A stretch of 43,470 nt of DNA from Frankia sp. AgB32 (GTDB lineage Bacteria; Actinomycetota; Actinomycetes; Frankiales; Frankiaceae), in NCBI RefSeq assembly GCF_023243045.1, contig NZ_JALKFX010000044.1, positions 1 through 43,470 on the forward strand, read 5' to 3'. Under the pieces are notes generated by a model that saw nothing but the letters and a program-made list of their open reading frames with translations, did not search any database and was not told where the DNA came from. The position numbers and the translations under genes are program-made. Each line of letters starts with the position of its first letter. Within the stretch, counting starts at the first letter, position 1. Positions 1 through 8,245 of the stretch are shown piece after piece.

Positions 1-266
1 ACGATGATTACTTGAAAAGACAGTCCGCTGCGTAGATCAGCTTAATAACGCCTGTCCGGAATCAACGGGGCACACCAGTCCAGGTCTCGAGAGTGCTCAC
101 CTGCCGGCAGCTACCGGCACCGAGCCTGCCCTACGGCGACCCGGCACGTCCCATTAGGTCTTGTAGATCGTTTGTTTTTGGTTCCCCGGCTGGTGGGGAC
201 GTTTCGATGGCCGGACGACCCCGGGGTGTTGGTGCGGCATGGTTGATCGGACCGTAGGGTCCGGGT
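1..266. other. Non-coding stretch before the IS66 fragment
   Basis: No convincing coding frame is seen. The stretch is noticeably less GC-rich in places (for example around 1-60 and 160-185) than the rest of the window. It directly precedes the 5' part of an IS66-type transposase, so it may contain the left end of that element. I could not define a terminal inverted repeat because the right end is absent from the window. Confidence 0.4.
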
Positions 267-684
267 GTGTCCGATGATCCGCTCGTGCCGTCGGTGCCGT
301 CGGTGCCGTCGTATGACGAGCTCGCGGCGCTGGTGGTGGAGCAGGCGGCACTGATCGCGCAGTTGCGTGCCGAGTTGGAACAGGCCCGGGCGCGGATCGC
401 GGAGTTGGAGGCCCAGGTCGCCAGGACCTCGCGGAACTCCTCGAGGCCACCGAGTTCGGACGGGCTGGCCAAGCCAGCGCCGACGTCACTGCGGACGAAT
501 GCGGGCCGGCGCCCTGGTGGGCAGAACGGCCATCCCGGGTCGACGCTGGGCATGGTCGCCGATCCTGATGTGCGCGTGGCGCACGAGCCGGGGCCGTGCT
601 CGGGGTGCGGGACGTCGCTTGCGGGTCGGCCGGTGACCCGGACCGAACGCCGGCAGGTGTTCGACCTGCCCGAACTACGCCCGG
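267..684 (+). pseudogene. IS66-family transposase (TnpC), 5' fragment
   Basis: The reading frame from the GTG at 267 encodes the N-terminal part of an IS66 TnpC transposase. It shows a leucine/glutamate-rich coiled coil (about residues 20-52, with LAALVVEQAALIAQLRAEL), the RTSRNSSRPPSSDG segment and GGQNGHPG. A zinc-finger-like CSGC and the conserved QVFDLPE motif then follow near residue 130. Full-length IS66 transposases are about 450-550 residues. Here homology stops after about 140 residues, and the frame then runs antisense through a methyltransferase gene (675-1046), so the catalytic DDE domain is missing. A 9-base repeat (gtgccgtcg) encodes a VPS tripeptide repeat near the N terminus. 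The fragment cannot be active. I infer an insertion followed by deletion or recombination at about 680-690. Confidence 0.8.
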
Positions 685-1046
685 TCGTTGTCGACGTAGA
701 GGATCCGCGACTCCGGCGCGACCCGCTGGACGACCTCGTGCAGGTTCGGCGCGGTCGGCAGGCCGGCGCCGATGTCGAGGAACTGGCGGATGCCGTGATC
801 GCTGGCGAGCACGTGACCCAGGCGCGCCATGAACTGGCGATTGGCGCGCATGGACGTCGGCAGGTTCGGCCAGTGCGCGACGATCTGGTCGGCGGCCGCG
901 CGGTCGACCGGATAGTTGTCCTTGCCACCGAGGATGTGGTCGTAGACCCGCGCCGAGTGCGGGACGTCGGTCCGCAGGTCGAGCCCCTTCGCGGGATCAG
1001 GGGTGGCGGTACCCGGCTGGTGTCCGGCACTGGCGAGTTCGCTCAC
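675..1046 (-). pseudogene. SAM-dependent methyltransferase (DUF574 type), 3'-truncated
   Basis: This reads on the minus strand from a GTG at 1046, preceded by a GGAGGA ribosome site. The protein carries the diagnostic N-terminal motifs of actinomycete S-adenosyl methyltransferases of the PF04672/DUF574 family: DVPHSARVYDHILGGKDNYP, then RANRQFMARLGHVLA, FLDIGAGLPT (the SAM-binding glycine motif) and ILYVDND. Family members are about 260-280 residues. This one stops at about 123 because the sequence runs into the IS66 fragment, and the stop codon at 675 comes from IS66 DNA. The SAM-binding half is present and the C-terminal half is lost, so activity is unlikely. It could have been co-transcribed with the upstream diguanylate cyclase (109-base gap). 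Confidence 0.8.
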
Positions 1047-1155
1047 GGTGATCCTCCGTCGACGGATGCGCGAGGCCATGGATAGCACGCACCCGGACCG
1101 TCGCATGACCCTTCGTGGCATGGTGACCGGTCCCGGCGAAACCGGGCCGGACTGG

Positions 1156-3006
1156 TCATTCCGGATCGTTGGCCGCCGACCGGGGGCGAACGTCGTGGCA
1201 CCGCAGATCGTCGTAGCCCGCTGGAGTCCGGCTCCAGAAACTCGACGCTCTGGTGTCGAGCCGCGGTTGGCGAACCTCGCCTGAGGCGGCACTGGATGGC
1301 GTGGCCGAGGCTGCTGTCCAGCCTGACGTCGCCGCATTCGTGGTGGGAGGGCGGGTCCGGGCCGGCGGCCGGCCGGAGCGCCGTCCGCGGGCCTTGACGC
1401 AGTACATCGCGTAGTCGGCCTGGCGCAGGAGGTCCTCGCTGGTCTCGACGGACTCGCCGCTGCCGTCGGCGACGGCGACACCGATGCTGAGGCCGATGTG
1501 CAGGTGGCGGCCGCCGAGGGTGAACACGGGATGCATGACGTCGGTGATGCGGCGGGCGGTGTGGTCGCTGGCGGTGGAAAGGTCGTCGGTGTCGCGGAGC
1601 AGGACGGCGAACTCGTCGCCGCCGAGGCGGGCGGCGAGGTCGCGCTCGCGGATGGCGCCGCCCAGGCGGCCGGCGACGGCGCGCAGGAGGTCGTCGCCGA
1701 CGGCGTGGCCGTAGGTGTCGTTGATGGATTTGAAGGCGTCGACGTCGCAGTAGAGCAGGGCCAGGCCGGCGCCGTTCGCAAGGTGTTCGGCGACGGCGGC
1801 GTCGAGTTCGTCGGCGAACAGGGCGCGGTTGGCCAGGCCGGTGAGCGGGTCGTGGTTCGCCTGGTGGTGCAGCCGGCGTTGGGATGCCTGGACCTTCACC
1901 AGCAGCCGGGCGTTCTGGCCGATCATGACGACCTGGCGGATGGTCACCAGGGCCGCGAGGGCGACCGCGAGCTGGAGCGTGACGCCGCCGAGGTTCTCGC
2001 CGCGTACAGCGCGTGGCAGTACCAGGACGGTCGCGACCCCGAAGGGCAGGTACGGCAGGCACTGGTGGGCCCAGTGCAACAGCGTCTCGGTGCGTTCCGA
2101 GCGCTCGCGGCCCTGCTGGTCCGCGCGTCGCGGTGGCGCGATGATGGCGAGCCCGAGCAGCAACGGCGCGATCGTCAGCCCGAGGACGGCGATGATCGTC
2201 TGGTTGGCCGGGTCCGGCCCGTTCTGGGTCACGTGGATGATCGATGCCTCCGCCGCGGTGGTCAGGGACATCCCGGCGATGAGCAGGGCCATCGTGCGCA
2301 CGTTGCGGGGCCGGCGGAAGGTCAGCACCAGCAGCAGGCCGACGATGGTCGCCGTCCCGGCGAGGGAATGGGTCAGCGCGAGCACGAGCCGCAGGCCGTG
2401 GATCCGCGCGGTCGATTCGTGCAGCAGCACGACCCACGAGATCAGCGTCATCGACGCCACGATCAGCAGGGTGTCGATGAGTACGACGGCGTCGCTGCGG
2501 ATCCGGGTGCCGCGTTCCCCGGGTGACGGTGGCGCGCGGGAGTCGCGAACCGACTGGCTGGGATAGGCCACCAGCGCCAGCATCGCGAGCAGGAGGGGAA
2601 CAAGATGCGCCGCGTCCGCCGGCCGCGGGGCCTGGGTGGCATATCCCGCGACGATGTCAAGATAGAAGAAGCTCCACTCGACCGCACCGACGAAGATCGC
2701 GAAGACGCTGGGGATCAGCAGTGCCCGCCAGAGGCGTTCGCCGGCGGGCGCGCGGGCGAGACCGGAACCAGCGAGGACGAGCCCCGTGGCACTCGCCGCC
2801 AGTGGTGGCACCCCCGTGGCGTACTCCCCGGCGGTGCCGGTCAACACCTGCCGCAGCACCAGGGCCACGGCGAGGATCCCGGCGAGCACCAGGACAAGCC
2901 GCCGGAAGGCGGTCTCGCTGATGGGCCGCCCCGATGCGGTCCAGGCCGGTCGGCCACGCGGCCAGGGGGAGCGGCTGGACGCGACCGCCGTCCCGAACAG
3001 CCCCAC
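1156..3006 (-). CDS. Membrane-bound diguanylate cyclase (GGDEF domain)
   Basis: A 616-residue protein that should make cyclic di-GMP from two GTP. The GTG at 3006 is preferred over the longer frame to 3069 because AGGAGG lies 9 bases upstream. The N-terminal half (about residues 35-370) holds roughly eight to ten hydrophobic segments and forms a membrane sensor. A C-terminal GGDEF domain follows (about 380-545), with the NHDPLTGLANR entry motif, DVDAFKSIND and the GGDEF signature at about 462-466. RERD lies five residues before GGDEF, matching the RxxD inhibitory I-site, so product feedback inhibition is likely. After YAMYCVKARGRR the sequence becomes low-complexity and unlike any domain. In another frame this tail resembles the linker that normally leads into an EAL domain, so the C terminus may be frameshifted or decayed. 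Confidence 0.88.
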   Translation of the reverse strand: MGLFGTAVASSRSPWPRGRPAWTASGRPISETAFRRLVLVLAGILAVALVLRQVLTGTAGEYATGVPPLAASATGLVLAGSGLARAPAGERLWRALLIPSVFAIFVGAVEWSFFYLDIVAGYATQAPRPADAAHLVPLLLAMLALVAYPSQSVRDSRAPPSPGERGTRIRSDAVVLIDTLLIVASMTLISWVVLLHESTARIHGLRLVLALTHSLAGTATIVGLLLVLTFRRPRNVRTMALLIAGMSLTTAAEASIIHVTQNGPDPANQTIIAVLGLTIAPLLLGLAIIAPPRRADQQGRERSERTETLLHWAHQCLPYLPFGVATVLVLPRAVRGENLGGVTLQLAVALAALVTIRQVVMIGQNARLLVKVQASQRRLHHQANHDPLTGLANRALFADELDAAVAEHLANGAGLALLYCDVDAFKSINDTYGHAVGDDLLRAVAGRLGGAIRERDLAARLGGDEFAVLLRDTDDLSTASDHTARRITDVMHPVFTLGGRHLHIGLSIGVAVADGSGESVETSEDLLRQADYAMYCVKARGRRSGRPPARTRPPTTNAATSGWTAASATPSSAASGEVRQPRLDTRASSFWSRTPAGYDDLRCHDVRPRSAANDPE

Positions 3007-3335
3007 AGTCCCTCGCCTCCTACCCCAGTACTTCCCCGCCACCTGCGGTTTGGCACCTCGCAGCCACATCCCGGCCCGAGGGACCGGGATACGACGTTCG
3101 GGAGCTCTCGCGCCGGGCGGGCGTCATGGCGACGTTGTCGTTCCCACGCGTGCGCGACCAGCGACCAGCCTGGCGCAGGCGCGAACCGGAGCTCGGGGGC
3201 GGCGCTACACAGCCGTACCGTCGACCGCCAGAGCAGGTACGAACATTCGGGTAAGAATTCACGATTCGCGCGTATGCGAACGATGTGGCGGCGGTTCGTG
3301 GTGTTGTGGCCGGCGCAGGGTGGTCGAGGGCGTGC
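3007..3335. other. Intergenic region between cyclase and cupin genes
   Basis: It holds the upstream region of the diguanylate cyclase and the 3' flank of the cupin gene. Both genes run leftwards. The frames here are antisense or random, and I recognise no gene, RNA or clear terminator. The A/T-richer part near 3245-3290 is the most promoter-like stretch. Confidence 0.4.
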
Positions 3336-3881
3336 TCAGCACTCGGTGCCGGCGGTGCCCTGCTCGTCGGTGTGGACCTCGGACCAGTCGAGGCCGTCGA
3401 GGTTGACGACGATGGCCTCCTGGGTGGTGCGGGCGATGACGACGACGGCCTCGACGGAGGGGTCGGGGTTCTCCTCGCGGTGCGGGACGAACGGCGGGAC
3501 GAAGATGTAGTCACCAGGCGCGGTCTCGACGCGGGTCTCGACGGGCTCGTCGCCGTCGACGTCGAGGAACACGAACACCGGGTTGCCGGCGACGATGTAG
3601 ATCGCGGTCTCCGACGCGCCGTGGTGGTGGTTGCCGGACGCGGTCGACGCCGGCACGTGGGTCTGGCCCATCCACAGGTTGCGGGCGCCGACGGTCTTGC
3701 CGCTGATCGCCTCGCGGCGGCGCATGCCGGAGGTCTGCGTGGTGTCCTCGACGAGGCCGGCGGGCGCGACCCGGTGCAGCCGGGTGTGGAACGGGTCGAT
3801 GTCGGCGGGCAGCAGCACCCCGGCGGGGGAGCGGACGAACTCCCCGTCGGCGCTGCCGGCGGGGACATGGATCGCGGGCAT
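3336..3881 (-). CDS. Cupin-domain protein
   Basis: A 181-residue single-domain cupin. The ATG overlaps the stop codon of the upstream LysR gene (TGATG, one-base overlap), so the two are translationally coupled. The first cupin motif is visible as the histidine-rich GNHHHGASETAIYIVAG at about residues 83-99, with several histidines and a glutamate that could bind a metal. The second motif lies in PGDYIFVPPFVPHREENP. There is no signal peptide, so it should be cytoplasmic. The substrate is unknown. Cupins of this layout act as small-molecule dioxygenases, isomerases or ligand-binding proteins. Its pairing with a LysR regulator divergent from a flavin monooxygenase operon suggests a role in the same catabolic process, as an enzyme or as an effector-binding partner. 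Confidence 0.8.
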   Translation of the reverse strand: MPAIHVPAGSADGEFVRSPAGVLLPADIDPFHTRLHRVAPAGLVEDTTQTSGMRRREAISGKTVGARNLWMGQTHVPASTASGNHHHGASETAIYIVAGNPVFVFLDVDGDEPVETRVETAPGDYIFVPPFVPHREENPDPSVEAVVVIARTTQEAIVVNLDGLDWSEVHTDEQGTAGTEC

Positions 3882-4816
3882 CAGGCTCCCTTGGCCAGTT
3901 CGGTCGTCGGAACGCGGTTGAGCTTCGGCGCGGGATCGAGGTCCGCCGCTGCCGGCCCGGGCGCGGCCCGTTCGGCGAGCAGGCCGCGCAACGCCTCCGC
4001 GACCCGCCACGAGATCGTCTCCGCCAGGCCCTGGCGGGACCAGACGGCGAGCGGCAGCGGTCGGGGGGCCGGCAGGTCGTCGCGGGCGACGAGCCCCTCG
4101 GGAGTCTGGCTGAGCGTCGCCATCAACGCCACCCCCAGTCCCGCGCCGACGGCGGCCTGCACGCCGGCGAGCTGGATGGCCTCCGCGCCGATGACAGCCG
4201 GGATGGCGTGCGCCGAGAGCGTCTCCAGCGCCCGGGTGCGCAGCGCGCAGGGATGGTCGAAGGCCACCACCGGCACCGGATCCGGACCGGCGGGCCGCTG
4301 CCACAGCGGCGAGCTGTACCAGACGAGCTCCAGCTCGCCGATGTGGATGGCGCGCGGGTCGTCGGCCGGGCCGAGCAGCAGGGCGAGGTCGACGCCGCCG
4401 CCGTCGAGGCGTTCGCGCAGCTGGGAGCCGCGGTCGAGGCGGAACCGGATGGCGTGGTCGGGCAGCGAGCGTTCCAGCGCGGCGGCGAGGTGGGGCAGCA
4501 GTTGCGCCGCGGCGTGCTCCGTCGACCCGATGACGACCGACCGCTCGGCTCCGCGGCCGAACTCGCGCAGCGTCTCGTCGTGGATGGCGAGCAGGCGCCG
4601 CGCCTGGGCGAGCAGCCGCTCCCCGTCGGGGGTGAGCCGCGACCCGCGGCCCGCCCGCTCCACCAGGGTCCGCCCGGTCACCGCCTCCAGTCGGCGGACA
4701 TGCTGGCTCACCGCGGCCTGACTCAGGTGCAGCGAGGTGGCGGCCCGCTGGAACCCGCCGCAGTCCGCGACAGCGACGAGGCTGCGCAGCGGCGCGATGT
4801 CCAACGTATGGCCCAC
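3881..4816 (-). CDS. LysR-family transcriptional regulator
   Basis: A 311-residue regulator with the standard LysR layout. An N-terminal winged helix-turn-helix (about residues 8-66: LRSLVAVADCGGFQRAATSL, then LSQAAVSQHVRRLE) is followed by a LysR substrate-binding domain (about 92-290). The start is a GTG at 4816, giving MGHTLDIAPL. It is transcribed with the downstream cupin gene and divergently from the leader peptide and monooxygenase operon, the classic arrangement for a LysR protein that controls its neighbour and itself. A perfect 7-base inverted repeat lies 33 bases upstream (4849-4868) and is the best operator candidate. The likely inducer is a sulfur metabolite or the operon substrate, inferred from context only. 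Confidence 0.88.
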   Translation of the reverse strand: MGHTLDIAPLRSLVAVADCGGFQRAATSLHLSQAAVSQHVRRLEAVTGRTLVERAGRGSRLTPDGERLLAQARRLLAIHDETLREFGRGAERSVVIGSTEHAAAQLLPHLAAALERSLPDHAIRFRLDRGSQLRERLDGGGVDLALLLGPADDPRAIHIGELELVWYSSPLWQRPAGPDPVPVVAFDHPCALRTRALETLSAHAIPAVIGAEAIQLAGVQAAVGAGLGVALMATLSQTPEGLVARDDLPAPRPLPLAVWSRQGLAETISWRVAEALRGLLAERAAPGPAAADLDPAPKLNRVPTTELAKGA

Positions 4817-4848
4817 GCCGCCACACTACTCACAAATCCATAAGGAAA

Positions 4849-4868
4849 CGTGATGTTTCGTCATCACG
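4849..4868. promoter_or_regulatory. Inverted-repeat operator candidate between LysR and monooxygenase operon
   Basis: CGTGATG, six bases, CATCACG: a perfect 7-base inverted repeat in the 97-base gap between the LysR start and the leader-peptide start. An overlapping GAAAC-N5-GTTTC repeat lies at 4845-4859. The position fits an autoregulatory and activation site for the LysR protein encoded next to it. No binding evidence is available from sequence alone. Confidence 0.6.
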
Positions 4869-4913
4869 AAGAGTCGTTGGACATCGACACGCCCGCGCCG
4901 CATGCTCACTGAC

Positions 4914-4994
4914 ATGACCCAGCTGACCGCCGTGATGCTCACGTGTTGTCGCTGGCTGGACCTGGCCCGCGGCCAGGCAGCCCTCTGTAGCTGA
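4914..4994 (+). CDS. Cysteine-containing leader peptide (putative attenuator)
   Basis: A 26-residue ORF starting ATG at 4914, with an internal in-frame ATG at 4935 as a possible start. It contains VMLTCCRWLDLARGQAALCS and stops at 4994. This matches the pattern of the short actinobacterial 'putative leader peptides' found in front of sulfur-metabolism genes: MLTxRRxxDLxR followed by a C-terminal Ala-Leu-Cys. Three of the last sixteen residues are cysteine, including a Cys-Cys pair. Known relatives act in cis: ribosome stalling at cysteine codons under cysteine starvation changes expression of the genes downstream. Here the next gene is an NtaA/SnaA/DszA-type monooxygenase 284 bases downstream, which fits. 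No strong ribosome site is seen, so leaderless translation is possible. Confidence 0.7.
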   Translation: MTQLTAVMLTCCRWLDLARGQAALCS

Positions 4995-5088
4995 CCCCTC
5001 CGGCTGGCCGCGCCTCCCGGACGGGAACCGTGATTGTCACTCCGCGTGATCGGTCGCGGAGCGGTCGCCGCCCCCGGAACGACCCGCG

Positions 5089-5111
5089 GGCCCGCGCGAC
5101 CGTCGCGGGCC
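5089..5111 (+). promoter_or_regulatory. GC-rich hairpin in the operon leader
   Basis: Between the leader-peptide stop (4994) and the first monooxygenase (5279) lies a 284-base untranslated stretch with no convincing ORF. It contains a compact hairpin at 5089-5111, in which GGCCCGC pairs with the distal GCGGGCC and GCGAC pairs with GTCGC around a single base, with one possible bulge. No U-tract follows. It is a candidate alternative structure for attenuation by the cysteine leader peptide. The exact switching partners would need folding of the whole leader. Confidence 0.35.
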
Positions 5112-5278
5112 GACCGCCTCGCCGTCGGCCCGGCGCCTCCCCCTTCTGATCGCCACCGCCCGCCTGCCCGCCGGTCGCATGTGCCGGCGCCCGGGTCCGC
5201 CCCCATCACCGCCGTCCGGCCGTCCGCCCGTCCGCCACCGCCCGCAGGCCCGCCGCCCACCGTCTGGAAGGTCCCACC

Positions 5279-6748
5279 ATGTCTCGTCGCACCCTCACGC
5301 TGGGCGCCGTGCTTTTCGGCGTCGGCGGGCCCGGCCAGCATGCCACCTGGCTCAACCCCGAGATCCCGACCGACGCCAGCGTCGACGTCCGGTGGTACAT
5401 CGCCCGCGCGCAGCAGGCGGAGGCGGCGAAGTTCGACCACATCTTCATCGTCGACAGCCAGTTCATCACCGCCGACTCGCCGAACCACTATCTCAGCCGG
5501 CTCGAGCCGCTCACCCTGCTGTCCGCGGTCGCGGTGCACACCAGCCACATCGGCCTGGTCGGCACGATCACCACGTCCTACAACGAGCCGTTCAACGTCG
5601 CGCGCCGCCTCGCCTCGCTCGACCACATCAGCGGCGGGCGCGCCGGGTGGAACGTCGTCACCAGCGGCGACGCCGGCACGGCCGGCAACTACAGCCGCGA
5701 CGCGCACTTCGACTACCCGACCCGCTACGGCCGCGCGCTCGAACACGTACGCGTCGCCCAGGGACTGTGGGACTCCTACGAGGCCGACGCGTTCCCCCGC
5801 GACCGCGAGCGCGGCGCGTTCTTCGACCGCTCCCGCCAGCACGAGCTGAACCACCGCGGCGAGCACTTCTCCGTCGTCGGGCCGCTGAACCTGGAGCGCA
5901 CCCCGCAGGGGCAGCCCGTCATCTTCCAGGCGGGTGACTCCGAGGAGGGCCGTGACCTCGGCGCGAGCGTCGCCGAGGCCATCTTCACCCACGCCGAGAG
6001 CCTGGAGCAGGCGCAGGCCTTCCGCCGGGAGATGCGCGCCCGGGTGGCGGCCAAGGGCCGGGATCCGGAGAACCTGCTCATCGTCCCCGGCATCTTCCCG
6101 ATCATCGCGGACACCGACGAGCAGGCCCGGGCCAAGGAGGCCGCGGGCCGCGGCGAGCTCAGCTTCGAGCGCGCCCTGGCCGAGCTCGGCCGGCCCTTCG
6201 GCTGGCACGACTTCTCCCGCTACGACCTCGACGCCCCGTTCCCCGAGGTCGGCGACGCCGGCGAGCGCAGCTTCCGGACCCAGGCGGACGCGATCAAGAA
6301 GCTGGCCCGGGACAACGACCTCACCCTGCGCCAGGTCGTCGAGCACCAGCTGGGCGCCTCGCGCTCGCCGTTCGTCGGCTCGCCGCTGACGGTGGCGAAC
6401 GAGATCCAGCGCTGGTTCGACGCGGGCGCGTTCGACGGCATCAACATCATCGTGACCGCCCCGAGCGAGTTCGCCCGCTTCACCGACGAGGTCCTGCCGA
6501 TCCTGCGCGAGCGTGGCGTGGCGCGGACCGAGTACGAGTCCACGACGCTGCGCGGCAACCTCGGCCTGCCCGTCCCCGCCAACCGCCACACCGCCGCGCG
6601 GCAGCCGTCGCCGGCACCCGCAGAGCCCGCCGCCACGCCGCCCGCCGCCACGCCGCCCGCCGCCACGCCGCCGGCCGACGTCCACGGGTCCGCCGGTGTC
6701 GCTGCGGCCGCCGACGTCGCGGCCGTCCCGCCCGCGCTCGTGTCCTGA
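5279..6748 (+). CDS. NtaA/SnaA/DszA-family FMN-dependent monooxygenase (first copy)
   Basis: A 489-residue luciferase-like monooxygenase of the NtaA/SnaA/DszA/SoxA group. These use reduced FMN and oxygen to oxidise organosulfur or amine substrates such as dibenzothiophene sulfone, nitrilotriacetate or sulfonates. Family hallmarks are an N-terminal GGPGQHATW, FDHIFIVDSQF, SRLEPLTLLSAVA, EPFNVARRLASLDHISGGRAGWNVVTS, YGRALE and QPVIFQAGDSEEGR. The C-terminal FTDEVLPILRERG and LRGNLGLP motifs are typical of the family. Residues after about 440 form an Ala/Pro-rich tail. A weak ribosome site (GAAGG) precedes the ATG. It is the first structural gene after the cysteine leader peptide and is followed after 58 bases by a close paralogue. 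The substrate cannot be read from sequence. Confidence 0.85.
   Translation: MSRRTLTLGAVLFGVGGPGQHATWLNPEIPTDASVDVRWYIARAQQAEAAKFDHIFIVDSQFITADSPNHYLSRLEPLTLLSAVAVHTSHIGLVGTITTSYNEPFNVARRLASLDHISGGRAGWNVVTSGDAGTAGNYSRDAHFDYPTRYGRALEHVRVAQGLWDSYEADAFPRDRERGAFFDRSRQHELNHRGEHFSVVGPLNLERTPQGQPVIFQAGDSEEGRDLGASVAEAIFTHAESLEQAQAFRREMRARVAAKGRDPENLLIVPGIFPIIADTDEQARAKEAAGRGELSFERALAELGRPFGWHDFSRYDLDAPFPEVGDAGERSFRTQADAIKKLARDNDLTLRQVVEHQLGASRSPFVGSPLTVANEIQRWFDAGAFDGINIIVTAPSEFARFTDEVLPILRERGVARTEYESTTLRGNLGLPVPANRHTAARQPSPAPAEPAATPPAATPPAATPPADVHGSAGVAAAADVAAVPPALVS
6626..6670 (+). repeat. 15-base tandem repeat in the monooxygenase tail
   Basis: Three copies of a 15-base unit (cccgccgccacgccg) encode the PPAAT-type repeats in the C-terminal tail of the first monooxygenase. 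Similar sequence recurs just after its stop codon (about 6750-6776). It looks like replication slippage in an unconstrained linker. Confidence 0.75.
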
Positions 6749-6806
6749 CCGCGCCCGCCGCCCGCCGCCACGCCCGCATCCGACCAAGCCAGGAGGGAGA
6801 ACCGAG

Positions 6807-8240
6807 TTGACCCGCACGCTGCACCTCGCGCTGAGCGCCTACGGCGTCGGCGGCCCCGGCCAGCACGGCCTGTGGAAGGACCCGCGGGTCCCGGCCAACG
6901 CCAGCATCGACATCGACTACTACATCCGGCAGGCGAAGACCGCCGAGGCGGCACTGTTCGACGCGTACTTCATCGTCGACAGCCAGTTCATCAACGCCAC
7001 CTACCCGTCGCACTACCTCAACCGGCTCGAACCGCTGACGCTGCTGTCGGCGGTCGCGACGCACACCCGCCACCTCGGCCTGGTCGCCACCGCGAGCTCC
7101 ACGTACAACTCGCCGTTCAACCTCGCCCGGCGCCTGGCCTCCCTGGACCAGATCAGCCACGGCCGGGCCGGCTGGAACGTCGTGACCAGCTTCGACTCCG
7201 GCACGTCCCGCAACTACGGGCTCGACGAGCACCTCGACCACCCCACCCGCTACGGTCGGGCGCTGGAGTCCGTCGAGGTGGTGCGCGGCCTGTGGGACTC
7301 CTACGAGGACGACGCGTTCCCCGCCGACGTCGAACGGGACATGTTCCTCGACCCGTCCCGCCTGCACGCCCTCGACCACGTCGGCGAGCACTTCCGGGTC
7401 GCCGGACCGCTGAACGTGTCCCGCTCGCCGCAGGGCCAGCCGGTCATCTTCCAGGCCGGCGTGTCCGAGGAGGGCCGCGACCTGGCGGCCCGGGTCGCCG
7501 AGGGGATCTACGCGCCGGGCGGCTCGATCGAGGCGTCGCGGGCCTACTACCGCGACGTCAGGACCCGGGCCGCCGCGCTCGGGCGCGACCCGCGGCACGT
7601 GGTGATCCTCGTCGGCGCCGCGCCGGTGATCGCCGACAGCGACGAGGGCGCCTACGAGCTGTCCCGGGACATCTTCGAGGCCGACAACGACTTCGGCCGC
7701 AAGCTCGGCTTCCTCGGCCGTGCCTTCGGCGCCCACGACTTCTCCCGCCACGACCTCGACGCCCCGTTCCCCGACGTCGCGCACCTCGCCGAGCGCAGCG
7801 GGCGCACCCGCGGCCTGGAGATCGTCCGGCAGGCCCGAGAGGAGCAGCTGACCCTGCGCGAGGTCGTCGAGGCCGTCACCGAGTACACGCCGTCGCCGTT
7901 CACCGGCGCACCGGACACCGTCGCCGACGCCATCGAGGACTGGTTCCTCACCGACGCCGCCGATGGCCTCAACCTGCACTTCCGCACGCAGGACGACCTG
8001 GAGCGCTTCACCGGCGATGTGGTGCCGCTGTTGCAGCAGCGCGGGCTGTACCGCACCGAGTACGAGGCCGACACGCTGCGCGGCCACCTCGGCCTTCCGA
8101 TCCCCGCCAACCGCCACACCGTCGAACGCGAGCGCCGGGCCGCGGCGGCGCCGGTCGCGGCGGAGCGGACCGCGTCGTCGGCGTCGTCCGCGCTGGCGTC
8201 GGCGGCGCGGAGCACCGAACCCGAACCGGCAGGAGTCTGA
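6807..8240 (+). CDS. NtaA/SnaA/DszA-family FMN-dependent monooxygenase (second copy)
   Basis: A 477-residue paralogue of the upstream monooxygenase, collinear over its whole length. Shared motifs include VGGPGQHG, FIVDSQFI, LNRLEPLTLLSAVA, ARRLASLDQISHGRAGWNVV and QPVIFQAGVSEEGRDLA, ending with LRGHLGLPIPANRH. The start is a TTG at 6807 with an ideal AGGAGG 10 bases upstream. An in-frame extension back to 6513 exists but overlaps the first gene and is rejected. It should be a soluble flavin monooxygenase using FMNH2 from the flavin reductase at the operon end. Two tandem copies suggest successive oxidation steps or different substrates. Confidence 0.85.
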   Translation: MTRTLHLALSAYGVGGPGQHGLWKDPRVPANASIDIDYYIRQAKTAEAALFDAYFIVDSQFINATYPSHYLNRLEPLTLLSAVATHTRHLGLVATASSTYNSPFNLARRLASLDQISHGRAGWNVVTSFDSGTSRNYGLDEHLDHPTRYGRALESVEVVRGLWDSYEDDAFPADVERDMFLDPSRLHALDHVGEHFRVAGPLNVSRSPQGQPVIFQAGVSEEGRDLAARVAEGIYAPGGSIEASRAYYRDVRTRAAALGRDPRHVVILVGAAPVIADSDEGAYELSRDIFEADNDFGRKLGFLGRAFGAHDFSRHDLDAPFPDVAHLAERSGRTRGLEIVRQAREEQLTLREVVEAVTEYTPSPFTGAPDTVADAIEDWFLTDAADGLNLHFRTQDDLERFTGDVVPLLQQRGLYRTEYEADTLRGHLGLPIPANRHTVERERRAAAAPVAAERTASSASSALASAARSTEPEPAGV

Positions 8241-8245
8241 CCGCG

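Noticed and set aside
1498-2526. A long plus-strand frame opposite the diguanylate cyclase
   Set aside because: No family motif; the opposite strand has GGDEF and membrane helices.
4826-4865. A minus-strand peptide MTKHHVSLWIC, resembling MVKHDVSLVS near 22000-22030
   Set aside because: The likeness is short, the contexts differ, and the first overlaps the proposed operator. Chance is likely.
4826-6817. A 663-codon minus-strand frame opposite the first monooxygenase
   Set aside because: It mirrors the codon structure of the monooxygenase and shows no domain of its own.
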